A stretch of 5,660 nucleotides of DNA, from assembly GCA_016193065.1 (NCBI GenBank), contig JACPSX010000272.1, forward strand, positions 1-5,660, in the 5' to 3' direction. Source of the stretch: Candidatus Tectimicrobiota bacterium. Its GTDB lineage: Bacteria; JACPSX01. Positions 4,662 to 5,660 of this stretch are shown in pieces; within the stretch, counting starts at the first letter, position 1, and each line of letters starts with the position of its first letter. The notes under the pieces were generated by a model. The model had not been told where the DNA came from and made no database searches. It worked only from the letters and a program-made list of their open reading frames with translations. The translations under genes were made by a program, and so were the position numbers.

Positions 4662-5578
4662 TTGATCCGGTCGCGGAAGACTGCGGCCCCGGGCAGGCCT
4701 CGGGTGTAGTGGGGGAGATGCTTCCGCATGTGAAACACGGCTTCCCGCTCCTCCAGGTAAGTCTCCAGGAGCTCGATGTGCCGGTTCACCAGGGAAAGCT
4801 TTTCGGCAGTGGACGGAGGAGGGGGGATTTCCCCGCTCTGCATGTAATGGGCGATCTGGCGGAAGATCCAGGGGGAGCCCACGGCGCCGCGGCCGATCAT
4901 GACTCCGTCGCACCCCGTTTGCTCCAGCATCCGCCGGGCGTCTTCCGGAGACTTCACGTCTCCGTTGCCGAACACGGGAATGGAGACGGCCTCCCTGAAC
5001 GCGGTGATGAGGCTCCAGTCCGCCTCGCCGGAGAACTGCTGGGAGCGGGTGCGGGCGTGGATGGCAATGGCCTGGACCCCGCACCCCTCGGCAATGCGGG
5101 CGATCTCGGGACCGTTGATCGAGCGGTCATCCCAGCCGGCCCGGGTCTTCACCGTGACCGGGACAGAGACCGCTTTCACCGTGGCCGTGAGGATCGCCTC
5201 CACCAGGGGAGGGTTGCGCAAGAGAGCCGCCCCTGCCGAGGCTTTGACGATCTTGGGCACCGGGCAGCCCATGTTGATGTCCACGATGTCGGCGCCGCTC
5301 TCCTCAACAATCGCCGCCGCCCGAGCCACCACTTCCGGGGAGGAGCCAAAGACCTGCACGCTCAGCGGCTTTTCCTTCGGATCGGAGGCGAACAGCCGGC
5401 GGGTCTTCTCGTTGTTGCGCACCAGGGCCTCGGTGCTCACCATTTCCGTGCACACCAGGCCGCAGCCGGCCTCCCGAGCCAGAAGGCGGAAGGGGAGGTT
5501 CGTCATCCCGGCCAGCGGAGCCATGACCAGATTGTTTTCAAGCTGAACAGTGCCGATCCGAACCGGTCTCAGCGTCAC
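4556..5578 (-). CDS. dusB: tRNA-dihydrouridine synthase, DusB type
   Basis: Flavoenzyme that reduces uridine to dihydrouridine in the tRNA D loop using FMN and NADPH. The 340-residue product is a TIM barrel plus helical C-terminal domain. Seen: FMN loop APLAGMTNLPFR at 20-31, EMVSTEAL at 45-52, the catalytic cysteine C105 in DINMGCPVPKIVK, K144 in VKTRAGWD, H174 in IAIHARTR, phosphate-binding GNGDV at 204-208 and MIGRGAVGSPWIF at 227-239, and the C-terminal RKHLPHYTRGLPGA at 285-298 typical of DusB. The start is GTG at 5578, with GGAG at 5584-5587 five bases away. It overlaps the stop of the upstream gene (GTGA), implying translational coupling. Its last 34 codons overlap the cyclase gene by 106 bp; homology-like sequence continues to about residue 322, so the tail beyond that is lineage-specific. 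Confidence 0.95.
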   Translation of the reverse strand: MTLRPVRIGTVQLENNLVMAPLAGMTNLPFRLLAREAGCGLVCTEMVSTEALVRNNEKTRRLFASDPKEKPLSVQVFGSSPEVVARAAAIVEESGADIVDINMGCPVPKIVKASAGAALLRNPPLVEAILTATVKAVSVPVTVKTRAGWDDRSINGPEIARIAEGCGVQAIAIHARTRSQQFSGEADWSLITAFREAVSIPVFGNGDVKSPEDARRMLEQTGCDGVMIGRGAVGSPWIFRQIAHYMQSGEIPPPPSTAEKLSLVNRHIELLETYLEEREAVFHMRKHLPHYTRGLPGAAVFRDRINQIERLAEVKSEVAAFFSNACESSGAPSSLSPSIR

Positions 5579-5660
5579 TCGTTCTCCGATCCTGCTGAAA
5601 CGACCCCATCGGGCCGTACCTCTTCAATGGGCCAGTCCGCCCGGGCATCCAGGGAAAGAA
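5575..5660 (-). CDS. Unidentified protein, C-terminal fragment (start off the window)
   Basis: One minus-strand frame is open from the right edge and ends in TGA at 5575-5577, giving the last 27 residues: LSLDARADWPIEEVRPDGVV, then SAGSENE. The stop shares bases with the GTG start of dusB, a four-base overlap typical of an operon, and dusB has its ribosome binding site inside this frame. The other two frames give less natural peptides or stop early. The fragment is too short to name; its acidic, small-residue tail suggests a real protein end. It is probably co-transcribed with dusB. Confidence 0.6.
   Translation of the reverse strand, partial: LSLDARADWPIEEVRPDGVVSAGSENE

Noticed and set aside
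4899-5546. Plus-strand open frame of 215 codons opposite dusB
   Set aside because: It shows no motifs and is Ser/Arg/Thr-rich, while the minus strand encodes every DusB active-site element.

Overview
The window is a GC-rich bacterial chromosome segment. It holds a conserved translation-related block on its right side and a small accessory patch at the left edge. The one-piece tmRNA with an Ala tag ending in ALAA, a sigma-54-type promoter and a PAS-linked class III nucleotide cyclase fit a Gram-negative environmental lineage of the deltaproteobacterial, Nitrospirota or NC10 kind. No marker here fixes the phylum, so that placement is inference.

Layout. At 1-740 (minus) lies the N-terminal two thirds of a DUF1016/YhcG-family putative nuclease, with its own promoter at 805-833 and two near-identical palindromes inside the coding sequence. 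At 871-1011 (plus) is a short open remnant that reads like the C-terminal tail of a large serine recombinase. It points at the 3' end of the tmRNA gene, a common integration target. Two strong hairpins at 1017-1086 sit just beyond the tmRNA 3' end. At 1099-1457 (minus) is ssrA, with the tag ANDYQVALAA and a good sigma-70-type promoter. Upstream of it are smpB (1556-2020, minus) and rlmN (2182-3249, minus), separated by a hairpin- and G-run-rich intergenic element.

A divergent control region (3250-3566) separates rlmN from a PAS-domain class III adenylate cyclase (3567-4661, plus). It contains two tandem 18-bp palindromes exactly 21 bp apart and a near-consensus -24/-12 promoter, the layout expected for enhancer-dependent sigma-54 transcription of the cyclase. 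The cyclase runs 106 bp tail-to-tail into dusB (4556-5578, minus), and dusB is translationally coupled (GTGA) to an unidentified gene entering from the right edge.

How the parts work together. SmpB and tmRNA form the trans-translation ribosome rescue pair. RlmN methylates 23S rRNA and tRNA, and DusB reduces uridines in tRNA. The minus-strand genes are therefore a translation-quality neighbourhood, with a plus-strand signalling gene inserted between dusB and rlmN. The most noteworthy signals are the cyclase control region, the hairpin that occludes the tmRNA resume codon, and the recombinase remnant at the tmRNA end. I saw no CRISPR array, insertion sequence or tRNA gene.
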